From contig DCVL01000058.1 of the NCBI GenBank assembly GCA_002328035.1, positions 1 to 33,687 on the forward strand: DNA of 33,687 nucleotides. The letters are read 5' to 3'. This DNA is from Geobacter sp. UBA2189. GTDB taxonomy: Bacteria > Desulfobacterota > Desulfuromonadia > Geobacterales > Pseudopelobacteraceae. Position 1 is the first letter of the stretch; each line of letters starts with the position of its first letter. The position numbers and the translations under genes were made by a program. Below, one piece after another: positions 1 to 6,968 of the stretch. A model generated the notes under the pieces. The model was not told the DNA's origin. It was given only the letters and a program-made list of their open reading frames with translations, and did no database searches.

Positions 1-11
1 CCTAGCAAACT

Positions 12-198
12 GTTTAACCTGAAACCGGCAGTTTACGAAACACAGAGCAGCGGAGCAACAGAGAAATCAAGATGTTAGTAAAGCAGCTAGCAAAACCAAA
101 GTGGTGAGTCTTTAAAAAGGCCTTTCCATTGCTTTTTTCTGTAGTTTCACTCCGTTGCTCTGTTGCTCCGTGTTTTAAATGCTTTTTCTAGGTTTAAT
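12..198 (+). repeat. MITE-like palindromic repeat, copy 1
   Basis: Non-coding element of about 187 bp. Its ends are imperfect inverted repeats built from an 8-bp unit (GAGCAACG-like): the left end reads ACACAGAGCAGCGGAGCAAC and the right end CTCCGTTGCTCTGTTGCTCC. It is about 90% identical by eye to the reverse complement of 13105-13291, and its ends match those of 12426-12581 and 15281-15418. It has no ORF of its own, so if mobile it is non-autonomous. It sits just downstream of the minus-strand topoisomerase gene. Confidence 0.8.
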
Positions 199-214
199 TG
201 CTGTTAAATATCAA

Positions 215-2050
215 TTAACCCCTATTTTTAAAATGCTCTTCCAACCATAGCTTACATGCGGTGGCATCTCCTCTTTCTACGGCTTTCTTCGCAATATCGT
301 CGCCATATCTTGTTATAACTGCCAACTGCTTTTCACTAACCCCTGGTATAGATGATTGGATTGCATTCTCCGTCCTTCCACCTGCCTGTTTGACTCTGTA
401 CAAAATACGGGCTGCAAGCTTTCTCCATTCAACACCTGAAACTCCGGCTTCTATCTTATCCAGGTACTCTTCCATCTTCTTTGTTGCTTCATAATCTATT
501 AACCATGGGGTCGTAGTTTCCAGCCACTTTAGCAAACGTTCACCCCGTTGGGTGGCGTGCAGCTTTCTTGATTTGACAACAACATACTGACGGCCTGTTA
601 TTGCCTTCATAATAGCAGCATATGTAGATGGACGACCTATACCAAGTTTTTTAAGTTTATCTACCAGTGATGCTTCAGTATAGCGCGGAGGAGCTTTAGT
701 ACTCTTTTCCTCCATTTTGTCGCTCACCTTTGACAGTATTTCATCATTTTCTATATCCGGCAGCTTTTGATTGACATCAGTCGTTTCATCCCTTGTCGGC
801 AGATCAGAGCTTTCTTCCTCAATTTCCCAGAGTTTTCTAAATCCATCGAACAACATAACCCTGCCATTTGCTTTAAACCTTTCGCCAGAACATTCCATAA
901 TCAGAGTTGTTGTATCGAAAAGAGCCTGAGCCATTTGTGAAGCCATAGCCCTTCTGGCAATCAATTCATACAATCTGGCGTGGTCATTTGATAGGGATTC
1001 TTTAGCAACTATAGAGGCACAGTTAGACAAGTCATGAACCTTTGTAGGACGGATACCTTCATGGGCATCTGCCTGACTATCTTTAGATTTATGATTATGT
1101 GGTGTTAAAGGCAGATAGTTCTCGCCAAAGTTTCTATTTATCTCTTTACGCAACTCTTCGACAAATTCTGGAGCTATCCTTACAGAGTCTGTCCTGTGGT
1201 AGCTTATAAGTCCTGCCGAATAGAGATCCTGTGCCATTTTCATGCACTGTTCCGGTGCAAAGGTTAGTTGACTTGATGCTGCCATCTGTAGCGATGCCGT
1301 CTCAAATGGCGGCTTGGGCATCTCCTGACGTTTCTTCCGGTCTACAGATAATGCTGTGGCAGTTCTACATATAGCAAGCCTTAAAACCAACGCTTCGGCA
1401 TCAGTCTTTACCGGAATCTTTCCCCCTTGATGCCAGGCTGTGAAGATAAGACCACTCTTCTCACACTCAATTCCTACCAGATAGTACTTGCCAGACTTAA
1501 AGGCTGCTATTTCACGTTCTCTCTCGACAACAAGACGTATTGCCGGTGACTGAACACGTCCCACTGACCATGGCGCTATATCTTTTCCAAGTTTTTTACC
1601 TACAACAGGGGAAAGTAGATAGCCAATCAGTCTGTCCCCTACCCTTCTGCCAAGAAATGCATCGTATAGTTTAACGTTGGTCTTATCCATATCTACTGCT
1701 CTGGCTATCTCGGCTTTAACAGACTTTTCCGTTATTTCTCTGAATTCTGCACGCTTGACTGTCTTGGCAATCGCCTTGATATCTTGCCAGACCATCATCC
1801 CAATTGCGTAACCCTCACGATCAGGGTCACTGGCAATTATAACATCTTCATCTCTTGCTTGCGCTAGCAGTTCATTTAAAAGCCCTGGCTTTGCTTCCTT
1901 GGGCACAAATATTGGCTCTAAATTTTCCAAATCCACACCAAGATTCTTATCTGGCAGATCGCGGTAGTGCCCCACTGTTGCAAATACTTTGCTACCAGAA
2001 TATTCACGAATCTTTTTAAGTTTTCCTGGTGCTTCTATAACAATGAGCAT
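215..2050 (-). CDS. topA: DNA topoisomerase IA, short form without zinc fingers
   Basis: Type IA topoisomerase, which relaxes negative supercoils through a transient 5'-phosphotyrosine link. The TOPRIM domain (about residues 1-115) shows the acidic motif VIEAPGK and SDPDREG (74-80). The core shows RRVGDRLIGY (135-144), SVGRVQSPAIRLVVERERE (162-180) and the active-site motif SYHRTDS with Tyr284. LGIGRPSTYAAI lies near residue 470. Chromosomal TopA is usually 700-870 residues and ends in zinc ribbons; this 611-residue protein stops after the core and has no CxxC pairs at its C-terminus, as in topoisomerases of plasmids and integrative elements. The residue after DREG is Tyr where most family members have Glu. 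The start was chosen because it places the TOPRIM strand right at the N-terminus, with an AGGCAC-like ribosome binding site upstream. Base composition is more AT-rich than the secretion genes, which fits a horizontally acquired block shared with ParA and HU. I expect an accessory topoisomerase rather than the housekeeping one. Confidence 0.9.
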   Translation of the reverse strand: MLIVIEAPGKLKKIREYSGSKVFATVGHYRDLPDKNLGVDLENLEPIFVPKEAKPGLLNELLAQARDEDVIIASDPDREGYAIGMMVWQDIKAIAKTVKRAEFREITEKSVKAEIARAVDMDKTNVKLYDAFLGRRVGDRLIGYLLSPVVGKKLGKDIAPWSVGRVQSPAIRLVVEREREIAAFKSGKYYLVGIECEKSGLIFTAWHQGGKIPVKTDAEALVLRLAICRTATALSVDRKKRQEMPKPPFETASLQMAASSQLTFAPEQCMKMAQDLYSAGLISYHRTDSVRIAPEFVEELRKEINRNFGENYLPLTPHNHKSKDSQADAHEGIRPTKVHDLSNCASIVAKESLSNDHARLYELIARRAMASQMAQALFDTTTLIMECSGERFKANGRVMLFDGFRKLWEIEEESSDLPTRDETTDVNQKLPDIENDEILSKVSDKMEEKSTKAPPRYTEASLVDKLKKLGIGRPSTYAAIMKAITGRQYVVVKSRKLHATQRGERLLKWLETTTPWLIDYEATKKMEEYLDKIEAGVSGVEWRKLAARILYRVKQAGGRTENAIQSSIPGVSEKQLAVITRYGDDIAKKAVERGDATACKLWLEEHFKNRG

Positions 2051-2088
2051 TATTTTAGTGCCTGTCTGTTTATATGAGAATCCTTATC

Positions 2089-2124
2089 AAAAAATGGTCG
2101 CCAGTAAATCGCTGCCCGTTTTTT
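2089..2124. terminator. Hairpin terminator upstream of topA
   Basis: A 36-nt hairpin has an A6 tract on one side, a GC stem (GCTGCCCG on the right arm) and a T6 tract on the other, so it could end transcripts on either strand. It matches the hairpin at 6254-6289 at 32 of 36 positions in direct orientation, but the adjoining C-rich 13-mer at 2128-2140 is in the opposite orientation to its partner at 6239-6251. The left arm has decayed, so its strength is uncertain. Confidence 0.6.
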
Positions 2125-2173
2125 AACTCTACCCCCCTACTGACCTCTCCTGTCAATAGTAGACACTCATCTT

Positions 2174-2293
2174 TCAGGCAGCTTCTTTCATTTTGTAGTA
2201 ATTTGCTTTAAATACTGCTGGTGAAATATAGCGCAGACGAGAATATCGTCTCTGACGATTGTAAAATATCTCAATGTATTCCTGGATAGAAAA
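2174..2293 (-). pseudogene. IS3-family transposase, 3' fragment
   Basis: Read on the minus strand, these 40 codons end in TGA and give the typical C-terminus of an IS3-family OrfB integrase: IEIFYNRQRRYSRLRYISPA followed by a short tail. Most of that motif (YNRQRR...L.Y.SP) is the conserved end of DDE transposases of this group. The similarity stops abruptly near 2293, and no upstream catalytic domain or second end is present, so this is a scar of a former insertion. It lies between topA and the rhomboid gene and marks a rearrangement point in the mobile-looking block. It cannot encode active transposase. Confidence 0.75.
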
Positions 2294-2357
2294 CTGTGGG
2301 GTCAGGCTTCCATGATAATAAGTTATCCTGAGAACTTAACAACTTGGGAGATTGACC

Positions 2358-3299
2358 CTAGACCCTTCCCGCCAACGCCACCCACCATGCCCCTACAACA
2401 ATTAATATACTAAAGAGTCCGAGCAACATGTTCACCACCCTACCCACCTGACCAAACCTGCTAATCAGAAGTTCCGTAATCAGTCCCAGCGGCACCCCAA
2501 ACAGAAATCCGAACAGATGCGCCCCCAAGTCAGTGTTACTTCCTTCTGAGCCAAGCACAACTAAAAGAGCTACTGCTCCGCCTATCGGTAACGGCCAACG
2601 ATGCCGAAGGTGTTGGCGGTACCTTATAACACTCAATCCGGCCAGGATCCCCACCACCCCGAATACCGCCGTGGAAGCTCCCACCGAGTTGTGGGTGTCT
2701 AACTGAACGTATCCGTTTGCAAGATTACCCAAGGATCCCGCCACCAGTAACAGAAACCAGGACAGTCCGGTTCCAATCTCCCTACAGAGCAAAAACACAA
2801 ACAGACCTCCAATGACAAGATTACCAAGCAGATGCTGCAGATCAGCATGCAGGGTAAGCGCTGTCACCAGGCGCCACGACTCCCCTCCCCTGATCCTGCC
2901 AGCCTGTGCCATACCAAGACTAAACCAATCCGCCAGTGTCTCATTGATCAGTAACAGATCTGAACGGATAAGGTTGTGGAAGGCGGCCAGGAGAATCAAT
3001 ACCGAGAGTGTAACCAGAATATTCTGATCAAGCTCGCGTGCAGGTGGTAATGGTGGGGGCCAGTTGTGGTTCTCTTCTTCATAAAGCCGGATCTGATGGA
3101 GCGCCTCGGCCAGACGCTCTTCCGGCACCAGCAGATGCAGCCCTGACTGATCGTTATCAATCTGGTACGGGATCTCTTTGGCCGCCAGCACCAGAGTCCA
3201 GACTGGCCTAACCTGTTGATCCGGTACACCGACTACAGCGGGGGTAAGTACTCGCCACTCTCCCTGCTGAACGGTTACTGTTTCATTTTGTTTATTCAT
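2358..3299 (-). CDS. Rhomboid-family intramembrane serine protease
   Basis: Membrane-embedded serine protease that cleaves transmembrane substrates. The 313-residue protein has a cytoplasmic N-terminal part (about residues 15-85). This part resembles the small DUF2007-type signal-transducing fold, with LHLLVPEERLAEALHQI near residues 55-70. A Pro-rich linker (81-86) and a six-helix rhomboid core (about 93-310) follow. Core motifs are WRLVT (142-146), HADLQHLLGN with Asn160 in the oxyanion region, GAST with nucleophile Ser209, and GAHLFGFLFG with the general-base His261, so the catalytic dyad is complete. The start codon follows only a weak GCAGGT ribosome binding site. No terminator is visible before the transposase scar downstream. 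It stands alone on the minus strand between replication-type genes, so the neighbourhood gives no substrate hint. Its codon use is less AT-rich than that of ParA or Rep, suggesting it is a passenger in the block. Confidence 0.88.
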   Translation of the reverse strand: MNKQNETVTVQQGEWRVLTPAVVGVPDQQVRPVWTLVLAAKEIPYQIDNDQSGLHLLVPEERLAEALHQIRLYEEENHNWPPPLPPARELDQNILVTLSVLILLAAFHNLIRSDLLLINETLADWFSLGMAQAGRIRGGESWRLVTALTLHADLQHLLGNLVIGGLFVFLLCREIGTGLSWFLLLVAGSLGNLANGYVQLDTHNSVGASTAVFGVVGILAGLSVIRYRQHLRHRWPLPIGGAVALLVVLGSEGSNTDLGAHLFGFLFGVPLGLITELLISRFGQVGRVVNMLLGLFSILIVVGAWWVALAGRV

Positions 3300-3717
3300 A
3301 CCTGCAGTATAAGCACGTCAGGGCTGTTTTACCACCTCCCCTGCCACCGCAGTGCGTATCTTGTTTTCAAACATGTCTCTTTTCTATTCAAGCCTATCCT
3401 TTTGTAATTACTGGGGTCAATTTTTTGCTCATTTTTTGTGCAATTTGATAATCTTATGGAGATTGTTGCAGGATTGTATCTTTTTTGTGTCCTTATCTAA
3501 AAGTTATCCACATGTTCTGTTGAGAAGTTCTGTCAAGAAAAAATTTATTGGTTTTAAATAATAAACAAGATTCCCTCTCAATTCGTCATTCCGTTTCAGA
3601 AGCTTATCTTTGATCGTTCAAGCAGTATATTTAATACTGTTTAATCACTAAAAACATGTTGACTTACAGCCTATTAGGTATATATGTACATTGTACTTTA
3701 AATGGGAGGTATATCTC
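3300..3717. other. AT-rich intergenic region, candidate replication origin
   Basis: This 418-bp gap between the divergent rhomboid and parA genes has no convincing gene. It is strongly AT-rich, with two TTTTTTGTG tracts (near 3433 and 3481). It contains a perfect DnaA box, TTATCCACA, at 3504-3512. Its position directly upstream of a ParA/winged-helix/HU operon is where a plasmid or integrative-element origin could lie. Only one clear DnaA box and no obvious iteron array are seen, so the origin call is an inference. Confidence 0.35.
3659..3686 (+). promoter_or_regulatory. Putative sigma-70 promoter of parA
   Basis: TTGACT at 3659-3664 and TATATG at 3681-3686 are separated by 16 nt, about 30 bp upstream of the parA start codon. 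Overlapping the -10 is a small symmetric GTAC-ATT-GTAC sequence (near 3686-3696). It is a plausible binding site for autoregulation by the partition proteins, though nothing here proves that. Confidence 0.45.
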
Positions 3718-4515
3718 ATGATAACGGCTATGGTTAACAATAAAGGTGGTGTTGGCAAGACTGTATCAAGTGTTAACCTGTCAGCAGCCCTGGCAAATCG
3801 TAAACAGAGGGTGCTTTTAATAGACAATGACCCGCAGTGTAATGCCACTTCTTTGCTGCTTGGGGACATGATTCCTGAAAACACATTATACGAGATGTTT
3901 ACTGAAGGCATCCCTGTAAGAAAATGTATCTATCCTACAGAATTTGGTGTGGACGTTCTTCCTAATGCGCAGATAACCAGCCAAATTGAGGCAGATCTGT
4001 ATCAGGATACGGCTAAATCGTACTCTATGCTCAAAAATATGGTTAGAGACTATGCCACTGAACACTATGACATTACAATTATTGACTGCCCCCCATCTTT
4101 AGGACTCTGGGTAATCCAGGCCATGTCTGCAGCCGATGGGGTAATAGTTCCTATTGAAGCAGGTAGCCGATTTAGTTTGGACGGCCTTGCATCTATCTAC
4201 ACCTCTATCGAAAGTATCAGGGCAACCAAGATCAACAAAGAACTGCGCTTCCTTAAAACATTAGTAAATAAGGTTGATATGCGCACCAGTTCTTCTAAGG
4301 TGATTATTGAAAAAATCCATGAGCTTTATCCTGGATATGTTTTTAAAACCACCATTCCTACAAATGATGCAATCAAGCAGGCTGAAATGGCTCGTACTAC
4401 AGTTTTGAAGTATGACCCTCAATCTTCTGGCGCAAAACGATTCAGGGCTCTTGCGGACGAACTGATGGAACTGATCAAAAACGATACTAATCAACTGGAT
4501 CTGTTAAATGGCTAG
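3718..4515 (+). CDS. parA: ParA-family partition ATPase
   Basis: Deviant Walker-A ATPase that positions plasmids or chromosomal elements by dynamic DNA binding. The 265-residue protein begins MITAMVNNKGGVGKT, with the deviant P-loop KGGVGKT at residues 9-15 and its signature Lys. LLIDNDPQCN (Walker A') follows, then the Walker B region TIIDCPPSLG. There is no N-terminal helix-turn-helix, so it is of the short ParA/Soj type. The start at 3718 is chosen because GGGAGG lies 8 nt upstream; an in-frame TTG 27 nt earlier would add residues foreign to the family. Its last 8 bp overlap the next gene, indicating translational coupling. No canonical ParB is seen, so the coupled winged-helix protein may be its adaptor. 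Codon use is AT-rich like the rest of this block. Confidence 0.92.
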   Translation: MITAMVNNKGGVGKTVSSVNLSAALANRKQRVLLIDNDPQCNATSLLLGDMIPENTLYEMFTEGIPVRKCIYPTEFGVDVLPNAQITSQIEADLYQDTAKSYSMLKNMVRDYATEHYDITIIDCPPSLGLWVIQAMSAADGVIVPIEAGSRFSLDGLASIYTSIESIRATKINKELRFLKTLVNKVDMRTSSSKVIIEKIHELYPGYVFKTTIPTNDAIKQAEMARTTVLKYDPQSSGAKRFRALADELMELIKNDTNQLDLLNG

Positions 4516-5878
4516 ACCATCTCTTGCTGATAGCTTAAAGGCTTCGCTTAGTAAAGGTGTTCATGTCGATACTGCTGAGCGTATTAAACGTGGTCTTCAG
4601 CCGGTTATTGAAGACCCCGCCCCGCCCTGCCCTTCTTTTCTTGACGCGGAAAAAATCCCGTTAGATGTCATTTCTGTTAATATTCCGATTGCACAAAAAG
4701 ATAACAACACAAACAATCAAACAATCAAACAATCAAGCGGACAAGCAGACAATCAATCGAACAATCAAACATTCGAGCAGACAATCAAGCAATCAGACAA
4801 TCAGTCAATCAATCAGTCCAATAGACAATCAAACAATCAATCATTACAGCAACTTAACAGTCAACCAGACAAACAATCAAACGAACAATCAGTCAATCAA
4901 TCAATAGAGCAAACAAGAGGACAAACAATTGAACAAGCAATCGAGCAATCAATAAAGCAAACAGCATCGCCAATACTCTCACAAACAACTCGACAAAGAT
5001 GGTTACCATTCAACGAAAACCAGGGTAAACTACTCCTGTTTCTCTATGAAAAAGGTGGCGGGTTGACAAATATGGATATAGTTGTCAGAGAGACTGGAAT
5101 AGCATATGGAACAGCTCGTGCCGGTATTGATGTATTAATTCGTGAAGGATATATCACCTACAAAGCAAGGCATAATGGACATAGCTTCCGTGGTTTTGAA
5201 TATAGCATGAACAATCATTTATGTTCTCTCTATGCAACAAAAATATATGGCACCCAAAGCGAGCAAACAATCGAGCAATCAAACAAACAAGCAGGCAGTC
5301 AAGCAAGCAAACAAACAGCATGGCAGTCAGTCGGACAATCAAACAAACAAACATTTACAGTAGTTAGTAGTACTAAAGATTTACAATCTACTACTACAGA
5401 AAATACCGAAATTTTAAAAGATCCTGAACTTGGCTACTGGCGAGAGAAGGGTGTCAATGTCCGACAGCTTAATGCCTGGTCAGACGAATTCGAAATGCCT
5501 TTAGAGCAAGTCATCCAATCACTGAAATATTGTAGATATGACATGGTGGTGTTAAACCATGAGGAAGAGAAGCAAATAAGCAATCCCATAAACTGGTTTT
5601 ATAAGGTTATGCAGCGTTCAGGTATCTACCCAAAACCTGGCAACTATAAAACACTTGCTGAAATACGTGCCGAGCAAATGGAACAAGCTGCAAGAGAAGC
5701 TGCAGAGGCTAGAGAGAGACAGATTAACGCAGAACACGAACTTGCATTTCAGAAAATTCTTTCAGACCAAAGAAGCTTAGAATATCAGCAGCTACTTTCA
5801 AAAGTGAACGATTTTGCAAAAGAAGTTGGTGGTAAAGCATTAGAGGCAGCATTGCGTGAAGCATTTATTCCAAGTTGA
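4508..5878 (+). CDS. Winged-helix protein with Gln-tetrad repeats, possible Rep/partition adaptor
   Basis: A 456-residue protein whose family I do not recognise with certainty. A short N-terminal segment (1-65) begins with a helix-like ARPSLADSLKASLSKG and may dock on ParA. It is followed by 21 consecutive four-residue units with Gln at the third position of every unit (69-152). A winged-helix-like domain (about 165-240, with TNMDIVVRETGIAYGTARAG as the recognition region) follows. Eight more such units fill 251-282. A globular region (about 295-400) contains NPINWFYKVMQRSG, like the C-terminal part of some plasmid replication proteins. The end (about 395-456) is a charged, coiled-coil-like helix rich in Glu, Ala and Arg. 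The start overlaps parA by 8 bp and the stop overlaps or abuts the HU leader. The operon parA-this-HU points to replication, partition or nucleoid organisation of a mobile element. Whether it is a replication initiator, a ParB substitute or a regulator cannot be decided from sequence alone. Confidence 0.7.
   Translation: MARPSLADSLKASLSKGVHVDTAERIKRGLQPVIEDPAPPCPSFLDAEKIPLDVISVNIPIAQKDNNTNNQTIKQSSGQADNQSNNQTFEQTIKQSDNQSINQSNRQSNNQSLQQLNSQPDKQSNEQSVNQSIEQTRGQTIEQAIEQSIKQTASPILSQTTRQRWLPFNENQGKLLLFLYEKGGGLTNMDIVVRETGIAYGTARAGIDVLIREGYITYKARHNGHSFRGFEYSMNNHLCSLYATKIYGTQSEQTIEQSNKQAGSQASKQTAWQSVGQSNKQTFTVVSSTKDLQSTTTENTEILKDPELGYWREKGVNVRQLNAWSDEFEMPLEQVIQSLKYCRYDMVVLNHEEEKQISNPINWFYKVMQRSGIYPKPGNYKTLAEIRAEQMEQAAREAAEARERQINAEHELAFQKILSDQRSLEYQQLLSKVNDFAKEVGGKALEAALREAFIPS
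4712..4963 (+). repeat. In-gene 12-bp repeat tract 1 (21 Gln tetrads)
   Basis: Twenty-one in-frame 12-bp units, variations on AACAATCAAACA and CAATCAAACAAT, encode tetrads of the form x-[N/K/E/S]-Q-[S/T]. The Gln codon is conserved in every unit, while the other positions drift within polar residues. The tract is nearly free of G on the + strand. It could act at protein level (low-complexity linker) or DNA level (iteron or centromere). Confidence 0.85.
5258..5353 (+). repeat. In-gene 12-bp repeat tract 2 (8 Gln tetrads)
   Basis: Eight further in-frame tetrads (SEQT, IEQS, NKQA, GSQA, SKQT, AWQS, VGQS, NKQT) keep the same third-position Gln register. They lie on the other side of the winged-helix domain, so the DNA-binding domain is bracketed by two matching tracts. 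Confidence 0.85.
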
Positions 5879-5901
5879 CACAACCCGGAAAGGAGCAAAA
5901 A

Positions 5902-6237
5902 ATGAACAAAACAGAACTCGTAGCAAAAATGGCAGAAGCTGCAGGAATTACAAAGATTCAGGCAGAAAAAGCACTGGCAGGTTTTGTATGTAGCGTAGAG
6001 GATGCTTTAAAAGCTGGAGACAAGGTTGCTCTTGTAGGTTTTGGCACATTCAGTGCGGTTAAACGTGCTGCACGCACAGGACGCAATCCACAGACAGGTA
6101 AAGAGATAAAAATTGCAGAAAAAACTAACGGTAAATTTACTCCAGGCAAGGCGCTTAAAGATTTAACTGCAAAGACTCCAGTCAAACCAGCCACTAAAAA
6201 AGCAGCTCCAGCGAAAAAAGTCAAAGCAAAGAAGTAG
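5902..6237 (+). CDS. hup: HU-family DNA-binding protein with basic tail
   Basis: Small nucleoid protein that bends DNA as a dimer. The 111-residue product starts MNKTELVAKMAEAAGITKIQ, the usual HU opening. It has the body VEDALKAGDKVALVGFGTF and the DNA-contacting arm with GRNPQTGKEIKI including the conserved Asn-Pro. The core ends near residue 90. About 20 extra residues rich in Lys, Ala and Pro follow (AKTPVKPATKKAAPAKKV and on), a histone-H1-like tail absent from ordinary HU. The ATG at 5902 is preferred over an in-frame TTG at 5875 because AAGGAG lies 7 nt before it. It is the third gene of the parA operon and ends at the hairpin terminator at 6254-6289. The linkage suggests a dedicated accessory HU of the mobile block, for example for origin or partition-complex architecture. 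Confidence 0.92.
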   Translation: MNKTELVAKMAEAAGITKIQAEKALAGFVCSVEDALKAGDKVALVGFGTFSAVKRAARTGRNPQTGKEIKIAEKTNGKFTPGKALKDLTAKTPVKPATKKAAPAKKVKAKK

Positions 6238-6253
6238 GGTAGGGGGGTAGATT

Positions 6254-6289
6254 AAAAAACGGGCACCAGTAAATGGCTGCCCGTTTTTT
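6254..6289. terminator. Bidirectional rho-independent terminator after the HU gene
   Basis: A perfect hairpin: AAAAAACGGGCA and TGCCCGTTTTTT form the outer stem, with an inner CCA/TGG pair and a GTAAA loop. It begins 16 bp after the HU stop codon. The A and T tracts on both sides would allow it to work for the convergent minus-strand gene at 6354 as well. A decayed copy lies at 2089-2124. Confidence 0.85.
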
Positions 6290-6353
6290 AGTGTTCAAGC
6301 AGACAACTGCAAGCCGCCTGTAGCGGTTATTCTATACAACGGCCTGGCATAAT

Positions 6354-6824
6354 TTAAGCCTGGTCAGCATACATTTTGCCACGAAAACCTGCCAATGCAG
6401 CAAGACCGGAGGCAAGCAGCAAAAAAGCGGCAGGAATCGGCACAGGGCTGGGATTTACAGGATCTTCACTAAGGGTTAACTTTATAGAGGTTGTTGGCAG
6501 ATAATATGTCCGCAGTATTGGAAATTGACCCGAAACGCCTGAAACAGAAATACCATCACCTGTCCCTTCACCTGTTTCAAAGAAGAAAAAAGAGCTTGAA
6601 CTTAAAGCGGGAATAGTAACAGGCACAATTGGAAAAAGTTCCAGAACACCCTCATAGCTGCTGCCACCAGTAAAAGCAGGGGGGTTTACAGGAACCGAAG
6701 ATGAATATAACAGATTGTTGGCTATAACAGTTTCCCCTGAACCTTCAGAAATAGCTGCATGGCTTAACTGAGCAGAGAGAGCAAGAAGCAGAGGGGCAGC
6801 AACCAGTGCATTTTTAAGTTTCAT
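6354..6824 (-). CDS. Exported protein with VPxPA/PEP-CTERM-type sorting tail
   Basis: A 156-residue secreted protein of unknown function. It has an N-terminal signal peptide (1-23, ending LSHA) and a Ser/Gly/Pro-rich middle. The C-terminal tripartite signal comprises the motif VPIPA, a hydrophobic helix (FLLLASGLAALAG) and a short basic end (FRGK). That layout is the substrate signal for exosortase-type processing, in the VPLPA-CTERM variant. The motif is followed by a slightly longer tail (MYADQA) than usual. A strong AGGAGG lies about 10 nt before the ATG. It is transcribed toward the HU operon and shares its terminator. No exosortase gene lies in the window, so the processing enzyme must be encoded elsewhere. 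The middle region matches nothing I recognise, and it may be a surface or exopolysaccharide-associated protein. Confidence 0.8.
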   Translation of the reverse strand: MKLKNALVAAPLLLALSAQLSHAAISEGSGETVIANNLLYSSSVPVNPPAFTGGSSYEGVLELFPIVPVTIPALSSSSFFFFETGEGTGDGISVSGVSGQFPILRTYYLPTTSIKLTLSEDPVNPSPVPIPAAFLLLASGLAALAGFRGKMYADQA

Positions 6825-6968
6825 AACTAAAATACCTCCTGATATATAATTTCAGAAAATCAGCCTAGCACAGTTAATTCCCTGAAAAAAGAGCAGCTGC
6901 CACAGTTAACCAATAATTAACCAATTCTACATCTTAATGTAACATTTGGTATCCAGAATGCGTCCAGA

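Noticed and set aside
3648..3911. Minus-strand ORF over the parA promoter and 5' end
   Set aside because: It is antisense to the P-loop region of parA and has no supporting signals.
4712..4963. Repetitive DNA considered as a CRISPR array
   Set aside because: The units are 12 bp, in frame, without spacers, and lie within a coding sequence.
6948..6961. GG-N10-GC spacing resembling a sigma-54 promoter before the kinase gene
   Set aside because: The match to the -24/-12 elements is poor and transcription would begin at or after the start codon.
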